Source: Rothia sp. (in: high G+C Gram-positive bacteria) (GTDB lineage Bacteria > Actinomycetota > Actinomycetes > Actinomycetales > Micrococcaceae). Taken from it: 20,729 nucleotides of DNA. Below, one piece after another: positions 1 to 6,612 of this stretch. The DNA is taken from positions 1 through 20,729 of the forward strand of contig NZ_JABZXW010000038.1 in NCBI RefSeq assembly GCF_015265375.1, given 5' to 3'. Under the pieces are notes generated by a model. It had not been told where the DNA came from. It made no database searches and saw nothing but the letters and a program-made list of their open reading frames with translations. Positions within the stretch are counted from its first letter, which is position 1. Every line of letters begins with the position of its first letter. The translations under genes and the position numbers were made by a program.

Positions 1-1
1 C

Positions 2-394
2 TCTACGTTCACCGGAAACGCAAACTTCTGGGGTGCGTATTTCACCGAAAAGGCATACTTTACGGACGCGAAGTTCACCAGCAACACAGACTTCAATCGC
101 GTATATTTCGAAAAGTATGCACCCACATTTGCAGATATCGTCGGCTCTACTCTGTTCTCTGCACAGGTAAATCCGCAGGACTACTATTTCGCAGTCAGGC
201 AGGGTAGCAAACCTATCAATTGTGGAACCGCTACTCTTCTCGGTAAGACGTTCGAAATCCCCCTTGGAACGGTACTTTTCGACCCGATGTCCCCAAAGTA
301 TAAGGATGGGAATTACAGTGGGCTAAGTGAGCCAGCAAAGCCGATAGAAGAGTCTGATAATCAAGGAAAAGCCCCTCCAAGTAAGGCTCAATAA
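2..394 (+). CDS. Pentapeptide-repeat protein, C-terminal part (5' end outside window)
   Basis: The reading frame is open from base 2 to the TAA at 392-394, giving about 130 residues. The first 45 or so are A-x-F / A-K-F pentapeptide repeats (for example TGNANFWGAYF), the fold known for right-handed quadrilateral beta-helices. A cap follows, with FADIVGSTLFSAQ, a PQDYYF motif, CGTATLLGKTFEIPLGTVLFDP, and a SEPAKP tail. This C-terminal part is close to that of the frameshifted paralogue ending at 6479, more so than to the two copies in between. It is the first visible member of a five-gene tandem family. The molecular function is unknown. The N-terminal membrane and helical regions would lie upstream of the window. 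Confidence 0.85.
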   Translation, partial: STFTGNANFWGAYFTEKAYFTDAKFTSNTDFNRVYFEKYAPTFADIVGSTLFSAQVNPQDYYFAVRQGSKPINCGTATLLGKTFEIPLGTVLFDPMSPKYKDGNYSGLSEPAKPIEESDNQGKAPPSKAQ

Positions 395-437
395 AAGAAG
401 CTCCGCCTATGCATCTCGTACAGGCGGGGCTTCTTCT
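395..437 (+). terminator. Intrinsic terminator after first paralogue
   Basis: The hairpin arms AAGAAGCtCCGCCT (395-408) and AGGCGGGGCTTCTT (422-435) follow the stop codon directly, then CTTT. An ATG at 409 lies in its loop, which argues against using it as the start of the next gene. Confidence 0.8.
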
Positions 438-474
438 TTGCCCAGCGCGAGCGCGCGAGGGCAGGGTCCTCCCC

Positions 475-510
475 TATGCTGGATATAAGCCAGCACCGGA
501 GCAGGAAGGG
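475..510 (+). promoter_or_regulatory. -10 box and ribosome site of second paralogue
   Basis: TATGCT at 475-480 followed by G matches the -10 box placed before the other paralogues (2279, 4662, 6567). AGGAAGG at 502-508 is a good Shine-Dalgarno site for ATG 520. No convincing -35 box is seen. Confidence 0.55.
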
Positions 511-519
511 CACATCACC

Positions 520-2163
520 ATGAACCTCAACAAACTCTTAACTGCGCTGCGGCAACGCACAAACGCCCCGGCACGCAACCAGCAGGCTGAGCGGCGCGAA
601 CGCTACACGCACGCTCTCGAACAATTCCTCGACGGGCAACCCGCCGTACGCCTCGGCGGGGCATACACGCTCGTAAACCTCGCAGACGAGTGGCTCACCG
701 ACGCATCCCTTCCCGAGCAGGTACGCCGCGAAGAAGCCCAGACCATTATCGACACGCTGACCGGGTGCATCCGCACGCCCTACCCCCTCGCACAGAAACG
801 GCAGGTCCTAGAAGCAGACGAGGCACCCGAAGAGTACGAAGGCGACTTTACGCACGATCAGGAAGCACTACGCGAAGAGCAGCTAGTGCGCCGCACAGTC
901 TTCATGGAGTTCAGCCGCCGCCTCGCCGCGGTCTCCAAGAGCACCGAAAAAGACAACAAGGACGACCAGCCCACGGTGCCGCCAATATCTCCGATGTGGG
1001 CTGATCTGCGCTTCGACTTTGGCGGCGCACCCATCTTCTACCCGTTACGGCAGCTGCACTTTCAAAACGCCGACTTCGCCTCCGCGACCTTCTACGGCCC
1101 GGCGGATTTCTCCGGTGCTACCTTCCGCGGTGACACCAGCTTCTCCGCAGCACAGTTCACGGCTGACGCATCCTTCCACAGCACCAGCTTCACCGACTGG
1201 GTGGGTTTCAGCGCCGCACACTTCGCAGGCGCGGCAGAGTTCAGCGGGGCACATTTTGCGGACGCGGCAAGCTTCGCAACCGTAACCTTCACCGGCGAGG
1301 CCGACTTCTCAGACGCGGTCTTCTCGGCTGCGGCTGACTTCGCGGTATCCGCCTTCAAATCCGATGCCAACTTCTCACGCTTGAACACCGCAGGCATAGC
1401 TAGCTTCGCGGCGGTCACCTTCGGCGGAAAGGCAGTATTCACCGCCTCCACGTTCCACGATGAAGCACACTTCGCCGCGTCGGTCTTCAACCGTCCGGCG
1501 GTGTTCTCCAAGTCGCTGTTCGGCGGGGTCGCGCGCTTTGCCGGTATAGTGACCAAGCAGTCCGCGATGTTCAGCAAGGTGCGCTTTACGGGCGCGGCGG
1601 ACTTTAGCGGGGCGTCCTTCACGCAGTACGAGGATTTTGGTGGGGCGCGGTTCGACGGCGACGCCACGTTCAGCCGGGCGTCTTTTATTGCGCTTCCGAG
1701 GACGCGCTATGAGATGGACTTCCCGCAGCACGCGAACTTTGGTAACGCGGCTTTCGCGCAGAATGCCGACTTTAGTAAGGCGACGTTCACGGCGCATGTC
1801 GGCTTCTACAAGGCGACGTTCGCGCGGGAGGTGAGCTTCAACGGGGCGAGCTTTGAGGGCGCCTACTTCGCGGATGCGACGTTCAGTCAGAAGGCGGATT
1901 TCAGCCAGACTAGCTTCGCGTACGTTGGGCCATCCTTTGAGGCTTTGGAGAGGCGGCTGCGGAGGGCACGGTTCTCGGCACAGGCGGATCCGCAGGATTA
2001 CCTGTTCGAGGCGCGCCCGGAGAGCACGCACGGCTTCAGCTGCGGCGAGGCGACGCTTCTTAATAGAACGTTCGTTCTCCCTCTCGGTGCCGTGCTGTAC
2101 GACCCGGATTCCTGGGACGAAGAGAACCAGGAGTACACGCACGTCAGTGAGCCTGCGCAGTAA
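520..2163 (+). CDS. Pentapeptide-repeat protein without membrane segments
   Basis: The product is 547 residues. I chose ATG 520 because it has AGGAAGG nine bases upstream, aligns with the paralogues, and the longer frame from 409 begins inside a terminator loop. Residues 20-140 form the family's helical domain (RRERYTHALEQ, AVRLGGAYTLVNLADEWL, then a D-F-x-x-D-Q-E-A-L-R-E-E-Q region ending in VFMEFSRR). From about residue 183 to 468 there are dense pentapeptide repeats (ADFSGATF, ASFATVTF and so on), then the C-terminal cap with PQDYLFEAR, LGAVLYDP and the terminal EYTHVSEPAQ. Unlike the three paralogues with complete N-termini downstream, it has no hydrophobic N-terminal segment, so it is probably cytoplasmic. 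Its GC content is visibly the highest of the family. The role is unknown. Confidence 0.85.
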   Translation: MNLNKLLTALRQRTNAPARNQQAERRERYTHALEQFLDGQPAVRLGGAYTLVNLADEWLTDASLPEQVRREEAQTIIDTLTGCIRTPYPLAQKRQVLEADEAPEEYEGDFTHDQEALREEQLVRRTVFMEFSRRLAAVSKSTEKDNKDDQPTVPPISPMWADLRFDFGGAPIFYPLRQLHFQNADFASATFYGPADFSGATFRGDTSFSAAQFTADASFHSTSFTDWVGFSAAHFAGAAEFSGAHFADAASFATVTFTGEADFSDAVFSAAADFAVSAFKSDANFSRLNTAGIASFAAVTFGGKAVFTASTFHDEAHFAASVFNRPAVFSKSLFGGVARFAGIVTKQSAMFSKVRFTGAADFSGASFTQYEDFGGARFDGDATFSRASFIALPRTRYEMDFPQHANFGNAAFAQNADFSKATFTAHVGFYKATFAREVSFNGASFEGAYFADATFSQKADFSQTSFAYVGPSFEALERRLRRARFSAQADPQDYLFEARPESTHGFSCGEATLLNRTFVLPLGAVLYDPDSWDEENQEYTHVSEPAQ

Positions 2164-2202
2164 AACCTGGCCCTCTCACCGTCGGGGAAGCGCCCACACA
2201 CA

Positions 2203-2245
2203 GGCCCCGCCCGTGCATCCAGCGCTGGCGGGGTTCTTGCTTTTG
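2203..2245 (+). terminator. Intrinsic terminator after second paralogue
   Basis: CCCCGCC (2205-2211) pairs with GGCGGGG (2227-2233), followed by TTCTTGCTTTT. Confidence 0.8.
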
Positions 2246-2267
2246 ACCCACAACCGCCCAAGCCCAG

Positions 2268-2318
2268 CAGCTTTACCTTATGCTGAGTATGACCCGCCCC
2301 TTTCAACGATGACAGGAG
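2268..2318 (+). promoter_or_regulatory. -10 box and leader of third paralogue
   Basis: The block AGCAGCTTTACCTTATGCTG (2267-2286) is nearly repeated before the fourth paralogue (AGTAGCTTTACCCTATGCTG). The -10 box is 2279-2284. The leader ends in GACAGGAGAACC, shared with the other copies; the AGGAG site is 2314-2318. No consensus -35 is visible. Confidence 0.6.
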
Positions 2319-2324
2319 AACCAC

Positions 2325-3923
2325 ATGCATCTGGCGCCCAGCACCGCGTGGGCTTGGCTGATAGCTTGCGCAGTCGTCATTCTGCTTTTCCCGCTCGCCG
2401 CGCAGTTCGGCAACCTCAAAGGGAAGCTGTCTAGCTTCCGCACCTGGGTTTGGGCTATCGCGCTCTTGGGCATTGTCACGGCGGGTTTTATGCCTTTCAC
2501 CTTTGACACTGACATCGCCAATTTTGAGGTTCAGCCGTTCATTTTCTTCATCACCGGCACCCTGCTGGGTGTTCTCTTTCTTGGGGAGTTCCACCGCATG
2601 AACGCCCAGAAAAAGCTGAAACACCCCCAGCGGGTGAATGCCGAGCGCCGTACCCGTTACAGCAAGGCAGTTGAGCATCTGGCGTATCCGAACCCTGCAG
2701 TCCGTGCGAGTGCCATCAGCACGCTTGCGGGTCTGGTTGATGAGTGGCTCGCTGACGAGCAGCTCAGCGTTGAGGCTCGGCAGAAGGAGGGACAGGTCAT
2801 CGTCAATGCCCTCTGCGCTTATGTTCGTTCGCCGTTCGCGCGGGCGTTCAAGGCAGAAGCTTTTGAATCCGATACGCCGCCCGCTAACTATGCGGGTGAT
2901 TTCGCTACGGATCTGGCGGCTTTCCGTGGTGAGCAGGATGTTCGCCGCAGCGTCTTCGTTGAGATGAGCAAGCGCAGCGGCACCCTTGCCGAAAATGAGA
3001 AGGGCGAGGTGACGGTTGTCCCCGGCGCCTGGAGCGGCTTTGAGTTCGATTTCAGCCGGGCTGTCGTCTTCTACCCTCTCGACGGTCTGACTATTGAGAA
3101 CGCCGATTTCTCTGCGGCGAAGTTCTGCAACGGTTCAGATTTCAGCGGGGCAACTTTTGTAGGTAACGCGAACTTTACCCGGGCGGTCTTTGACCAGGAT
3201 GCGCCTTTTAGCGACGTAACTTTCATGGGAACGGCTGACTTTAGTAACGCGCGCTTTGCTGGTGATGTATTCTTCCGCTGGGTGTCTTTCAATGCTAATG
3301 CGGACTTCCGCGAGGCTTCTTTTGGAGGGGACGCTGACTTCCACGATACTGCGTTTGCAGAGGATGCGGGCTTTAGCGGTGCTTCCTTTGAGGGGAACGC
3401 TGGGTTCTTTAGGTCGTCTTTTGGCGGTAATGCGAGCTTCTTCAGGACCGATTTTGCGGGAGTTGCGGAGTTCCGTGAGGCGGTCTTTGAGGGGCATGCC
3501 GGGTTTAACGCGGCAACCTTCTACGGGGATGCGCACTTTAGCCGGGCTACGTTTGAGGGGCTCGCTGGGTTCCGTGATGTGACCTTTAAGGCGGGCGCGG
3601 AGTTCTACGGTGCGTCCTTTATGCAGACTGCTGATTTCTGCGATTCGTCTTTTGTGAAGAGCCCGCCGCTCTTCGCGGCGAAGAATGTTGAGTCGGGTGA
3701 GGTGTACCGGGCTCGGTTCGCTGCCCTGTCAGCCGGTTCGGAGGCTGTTGGTCAGGAGGCGCATAACTTCGCGGTGTACGAGGGTAGCCAGCCTATTCCG
3801 CTGGGTACCGCCGGGCTGAACGGCGTGGGCTACCGTGTCCCGGTTGGTACGGTGCTCTTCAATCCGGCTTCCTGGGATGAACGACAGAAGGAATACACGC
3901 ACCTGAGTGAGCCTGCGCAGTAA
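2325..3923 (+). CDS. Membrane-anchored pentapeptide-repeat protein
   Basis: This 532-residue protein starts at ATG 2325, six bases after AGGAG. Three hydrophobic segments lie at about residues 7-27, 40-58 and 68-87. A helical domain follows (RVNAERRTRYSKAVEHL, TLAGLVDEWLADEQL, EGQVIVNALCAYVRSPF, FRGEQDVRRSVFVEMSKRS; residues 103-220). Pentapeptide repeats run from about 250 to 445, mostly as A-D-F-x-x-A-x-F pairs with a ten-residue period. The C-terminal cap ends in VPVGTVLFNPASWDE and EYTHLSEPAQ, almost the same as the preceding paralogue. The likely arrangement is membrane anchor plus a cytoplasmic or surface beta-helix; topology is not settled by the sequence. The substrate or partner is unknown. 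It has its own promoter and terminator. Confidence 0.88.
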   Translation: MHLAPSTAWAWLIACAVVILLFPLAAQFGNLKGKLSSFRTWVWAIALLGIVTAGFMPFTFDTDIANFEVQPFIFFITGTLLGVLFLGEFHRMNAQKKLKHPQRVNAERRTRYSKAVEHLAYPNPAVRASAISTLAGLVDEWLADEQLSVEARQKEGQVIVNALCAYVRSPFARAFKAEAFESDTPPANYAGDFATDLAAFRGEQDVRRSVFVEMSKRSGTLAENEKGEVTVVPGAWSGFEFDFSRAVVFYPLDGLTIENADFSAAKFCNGSDFSGATFVGNANFTRAVFDQDAPFSDVTFMGTADFSNARFAGDVFFRWVSFNANADFREASFGGDADFHDTAFAEDAGFSGASFEGNAGFFRSSFGGNASFFRTDFAGVAEFREAVFEGHAGFNAATFYGDAHFSRATFEGLAGFRDVTFKAGAEFYGASFMQTADFCDSSFVKSPPLFAAKNVESGEVYRARFAALSAGSEAVGQEAHNFAVYEGSQPIPLGTAGLNGVGYRVPVGTVLFNPASWDERQKEYTHLSEPAQ

Positions 3924-3930
3924 TATCCAG

Positions 3931-3965
3931 AGGCCCCGCCACGTTGAATGTGTGGTGGGGCCTTC
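3931..3965 (+). terminator. Hairpin terminator after third paralogue
   Basis: AGGCCCCGCCAC (3931-3942) pairs with GTGGTGGGGCCT (3952-3963). The T-run is poor (TCGT), so efficiency is uncertain. Confidence 0.7.
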
Positions 3966-4017
3966 GTGCACGTAGTGGACACCGCCGAGTAGCTACGTTG
4001 AAAAATAAAACGGCACG

Positions 4018-4058
4018 AAAAATCCCGCTAAGCCTGTAGGCTCTAGCGGGGTTTTTCG
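4018..4058. terminator. Bidirectional intrinsic terminator
   Basis: CCCGCTAaGCCT pairs with AGGCtcTAGCGGG and is flanked by AAAAAT on the left and GTTTTT on the right, so it can work in both directions. No gene lies between it and the terminator at 3931-3965. It marks the left edge of the inserted cassette. Confidence 0.7.
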
Positions 4059-4138
4059 ATTCTTAACTACCCGGATTCGTTTATCGCTTTCCAGTGGTAT
4101 TACGCCATGTCTGAGATAAACAAACATAAATTGGGTAG

Positions 4139-4198
4139 CAAAAATCCGCGGAATGTGTGTCATCTGCTAAAATCAGCAGTGACAACGCAATTCCGCGT
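4139..4198 (-). terminator. Minus-strand intrinsic terminator of the predicted antisense RNA
   Basis: Read on the minus strand, CGCGGAAT, then TGTCA-CTGCT, loop GATTTT, AGCAG-a-TGACA, then ATTCCGCG form a long interrupted hairpin directly followed by GATTTTTG. The T-run occurs only on the minus-strand side. No minus-strand protein gene is visible upstream of it. The ATTCCGCG arm also lies inside the plus-strand promoter, so it could alternatively be an operator. Confidence 0.6.
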
Positions 4199-4208
4199 TG
4201 CCTATAAC
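4179..4208 (+). promoter_or_regulatory. Candidate promoter of the 34-residue peptide gene
   Basis: GTGACA (4179-4184), 18-base spacer, TATAAC (4203-4208). Transcription would begin near 4215, giving a leader of about 25 bases. CCTCT (4209-4213) can pair with AGAGG (4224-4228) next to the ribosome site. Confidence 0.45.
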
Positions 4209-4239
4209 CCTCTAATCAATCAGAGAGGAGGTGAATTAT

Positions 4240-4344
4240 ATGTCCAAGCATTTTTGGATGGTTATCGAACGGGGCAGCTATCTGGCTACCCTGTTCATCG
4301 GTCTCGTAGAGATTTTGCGCGTAATCTCTAGCTGTCTCTACTAG
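4240..4344 (+). CDS. 34-residue hydrophobic peptide, candidate type I toxin
   Basis: The frame starts at ATG 4240, six bases after AGGAGGTG (4226-4233), a full-length match to the 16S anti-Shine-Dalgarno and the strongest ribosome site in the window. It stops at TAG 4342-4344. The peptide begins MSKHFWMVIERG; residues 14-33 are hydrophobic (YLATLFIGLVEILRVIS) with one Glu and one Arg inside, fitting a short membrane or amphipathic helix. It has its own candidate promoter and terminator. A minus-strand promoter at 4457-4485 and terminator at 4139-4198 would produce an antisense RNA covering it. I do not recognise the family. Small membrane toxin is an inference from size, hydrophobicity and layout; a leader or signalling peptide is the main alternative. 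Confidence 0.6.
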   Translation: MSKHFWMVIERGSYLATLFIGLVEILRVISSCLY

Positions 4345-4354
4345 ACTCTGGTTA

Positions 4355-4404
4355 GTGGGGCTACTGGTGATGTTGCAGCATCACTGGTGGCTCCACTTTT
4401 ATTT
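4355..4404 (+). terminator. Intrinsic terminator of the peptide gene
   Basis: GTGGgGC (4355-4361) pairs with GCtCCAC (4390-4396), extended inside by TGGTGATG/CATCACTGG, followed by TTTTATTTTAT. The stop codon is ten bases upstream. Confidence 0.85.
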
Positions 4405-4456
4405 TATGGTCATTATGCATAAGGACATGCCGTGTACATATGACCGTATACCTAAT

Positions 4457-4485
4457 AATGTAGCGCAATTCTTAAGACATAACAA
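4457..4485 (-). promoter_or_regulatory. Candidate antisense promoter
   Basis: On the minus strand, TTGTTA (4480-4485), 17-base spacer, TACATT (4457-4462). It points leftward into the peptide gene. The surrounding 4400-4560 stretch is AT-rich and holds no convincing reading frame on either strand. Confidence 0.45.
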
Positions 4486-4565
4486 CACGACAACACTAAT
4501 TACGCCACTATTGTCTCCACCGCAGGGAACAATATCGCCTATTTTGAGGATTTCCATACCCACTT

Positions 4566-4613
4566 CGCCTGCCTTGGATAGCAGAAGCATGGTCTGTGTA
4601 TCTCATGCAGGCG
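4566..4613 (+). terminator. Orphan terminator-like hairpin
   Basis: CGCCTGC (4566-4572) pairs with GCAGGCG (4607-4613). The right half, GTATCTCATGCAGGCGAGGC, resembles GCATCTCGTACAGGCGGGGC of the terminator at 395-437. No gene of this family ends here; it looks like the 3' remnant of a lost paralogue. It lacks a T-run. Confidence 0.4.
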
Positions 4614-4648
4614 AGGCCCTCGTCGATGACCCGGCGCACCTCATGGCA

Positions 4649-4701
4649 AGTAGCTTTACCCTATGCTGGAGGGTGAACGTTCCTATCAGAGAGGACAGGA
4701 G
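4649..4701 (+). promoter_or_regulatory. -10 box and leader of fourth paralogue
   Basis: AGTAGCTTTACCCTATGCTG with the -10 box at 4662-4667. The leader GGTGAAC.TTCCTATCAGAGAGGACAGG is nearly the same before the fifth paralogue. AGGAG is 4697-4701, ten bases before ATG 4712. Confidence 0.6.
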
Positions 4702-4711
4702 AACCAGATAC

Positions 4712-6479
4712 ATGTTCTTAGGGCCAACGGAAGCCTGGCAGCTACTCAGCCTATGCACTGCATTGACCGTCGCTTTCTTACTCGCTGTACATTTCACCAA
4801 GCTAAAGGTGAAGGTACCCCTGTTCTACGCTTGGATTGGGGCAATCGCCATCTTCGGCGGAGCATTAGCTTTTCTCCTACCCATCGCGCTCAACTCCGGT
4901 TTTGGAAAGGACGATGACGGTCGGGTTCTCAGGCAGCTCATCCTCTACACCACCGGTGGCGTTCTAGGTGTTATCACCCTTGGCGAGAGTCACCGTAAGA
5001 ACAATCAAGAAAAAGAGAAAAACGAGAACGACCATACCCGTCAGGTGTATGCAGAGCGCCGTAGCCGCTACACCAAGGCTATCGAGCAGCTAGCTGATGA
5101 GAAAGCAGCCGTCCGTCTGGGCGGCATCTATACCCTTGTCGGTCTAGTCGATGAATGGCTTGCGGATGATAGCTTCAAGGAAGAAAGCGACCGACACAAG
5201 GAAGGGCAGGTTATTGTCAATAGCCTCTGTTCCTATATTCGTTCGCCCTTCCCTCTGGCATTAAAAGCAGAGATGATTGAGGGCGATTCAGAGCCTGATA
5301 ACTATGAAGGAGATTTCTCCAAAGATCAGGCGGCATTTCGCGAAGAACAGGATATACGCCGCGCTATCTTCGTTGAAATGGGCAAGCGCAGTAGCGGCAC
5401 TATCGAAGAGGAAGGCGAGGTAGTCGAAACCGTTCCAGGCCCCTGGAGTGACTTTGATTTTGATTTCAGCCGAGCGCCCATTTTCTACCCCTTGAACAAC
5501 CTCAACATTGAACAAGGCAATTTTGCATCCACCCGCTTCTACGGTAAAGCAGATTTTGTGGATGCGAAGTTCGTCAGAGACGCAGACTTCAGGAACGCGA
5601 AATTCACCAAAGGCGCAGACTTCTGGGGTGCGGAGTTCACCGGAAACGCTGACTTCCAGTACGCGGAGTTCCTCGAAGACGCTGGCTTCAGGAAGGCGAA
5701 GTTCACCGGCAACATAAGCTTCGGCGGCGCGGAGCTCACCGGCAACGCATACTTCGGCGGCGCGGAGTTCACCGGCAATATAAGCTTCAGGGGTGCGGAG
5801 TTCACCGGTAACGCACACTTCGGAGACGTATACCTCGGGAACGTGAAGTTCATCGGAGACGCAGACTTCGGGAACGCGAAATTCGCCAGAGATGCAGACT
5901 TCGGGAACGTGAAGTTCGTCGGAGACGCAGACTTCGGGAAGGCGAAGTTCACCAGAAATGCAGCCTTCCAGTACGCGAAGTTCACCAGAAATGCAGACTT
6001 CTGGGAAGCGGAGTTCACCGGAGACACAGACTTCTGGGAAGGCGAAGTTCACCGGAAACGCGCATTTCCTGGGTGCGAAATTCACCGGAAACGCAGATTT
6101 CGGGAACACGAAGTTCACCGGAGACGCATACTTCCTGGATGCGAAATTCACCGGAAACGCAAATTTCGGGAACGCAAAGTTCACCGGATACGTAGGCTTC
6201 AATGGCTCGTATTTCGGACAGTATGCGCCCACATTTGCAGGCATCTCTGGCGCTGCCAGGTTCTCTGCACAGGTGGATCCGCAGGACTACGTTTTCACAG
6301 TCCGTGAAGGTAGCAAAGCTATCAAATGTGGAACGGCTACACTTCTCGGCAAGTCATTCATAATCCCCCTTGGAACGGTACTCTTCGGCCCCAGTTCGAG
6401 AGGTAAGAACAGCAGAACCAGCGAGCCAGCAAAGCCGCTAGATAACTCCAACAACGGCAAAGATGACAACCCCGAATAG
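4712..6479 (+). pseudogene. Membrane-anchored pentapeptide-repeat protein, frameshifted
   Basis: The frame starting at ATG 4712 (MFLGPTEAWQ) aligns with the start of the third paralogue and follows the conserved leader; earlier in-frame ATGs precede the promoter. Hydrophobic segments lie at residues 8-28, 37-59 and 74-91, then the helical domain (RSRYTKAIEQLADEKAAVRL, TLVGLVDEWLADDSF, AAFREEQDIRRAIFVEMGKR), then repeats from about residue 270. Near 6035-6041 the frame shifts by one base: the repeat continues in the next frame as AKFTGNAHFLGAKF up to LGTVLFGP, SEPAKP and stop at 6477-6479. Without the shift it would be 588 residues; as read, it is 531 with a basic junk tail ending at 6307 and no cap. 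One extra base (G near 6041 or T near 6035) explains it. Sequencing error in near-identical repeats is possible. Confidence 0.8.
5551..6195 (+). repeat. 30-bp tandem coding repeats in fourth paralogue
   Basis: Units of about 30 bases of the type GCGAAGTTCACCGGAAACGC followed by AGACTTC and a variable codon pair, roughly twenty in a row, each coding ten residues (two pentapeptides). DNA identity between units is far higher than in the second and third paralogues, where the same protein pattern is written with varied codons. This suggests recent expansion or gene conversion. Confidence 0.8.
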
Positions 6480-6491
6480 GACTTATCTCTA

Positions 6492-6531
6492 GAAGGCCCT
6501 GCCGATCTCTTGTCGGCGGGCCTTCAATTTT
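6492..6531 (+). terminator. Intrinsic terminator after fourth paralogue
   Basis: GAAGGCCCtGCCGA (6492-6505) pairs with TCGGCgGGCCTTC (6513-6525), followed by AATTTTA. Confidence 0.85.
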
Positions 6532-6566
6532 AACCATAGGTAGCTCACAGCAGGCACTTTGTACAC

Positions 6567-6606
6567 TATGCTGAAAGGTGACCATTCCTCTCAGAGAAGA
6601 CAGGAG
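6567..6606 (+). promoter_or_regulatory. -10 box and leader of fifth paralogue
   Basis: TATGCT at 6567-6572, then AAAGGTGACCATTCCTCTCA and GACAGGAG, matching the leader of the fourth copy. The ATG inside the -10 box (6568) cannot be the translation start if this promoter is used. AGGAG is 6602-6606. Confidence 0.6.
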
Positions 6607-6612
6607 AAAACT

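Larger units (their letters stand above)
4140..4450 (-). ncRNA. Predicted antisense RNA over the peptide gene
   Basis: Defined only by a minus-strand promoter (-10 at 4457-4462) and a minus-strand terminator with a T-run at its left end. It would be about 310 bases and cover the whole 34-codon frame and its ribosome site. No direct evidence of expression. Confidence 0.35.

Noticed and set aside
4107..4331. 74-residue plus-strand frame overlapping the small peptide gene
   Set aside because: No ribosome site, runs through the promoter and terminator structures, and the 34-codon frame has a far better start.
4399..4590. 63-residue minus-strand frame in the AT-rich cassette
   Set aside because: No ribosome site; its region is better explained by the antisense promoter.
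5551..6195. CRISPR-like regular repeats
   Set aside because: The 30-base units are adjacent, without spacers, and in frame with a pentapeptide-repeat protein.
5288..6244. 318-residue minus-strand repeat protein
   Set aside because: It is the mirror of the 30-base repeats in the fourth paralogue; no start signal.
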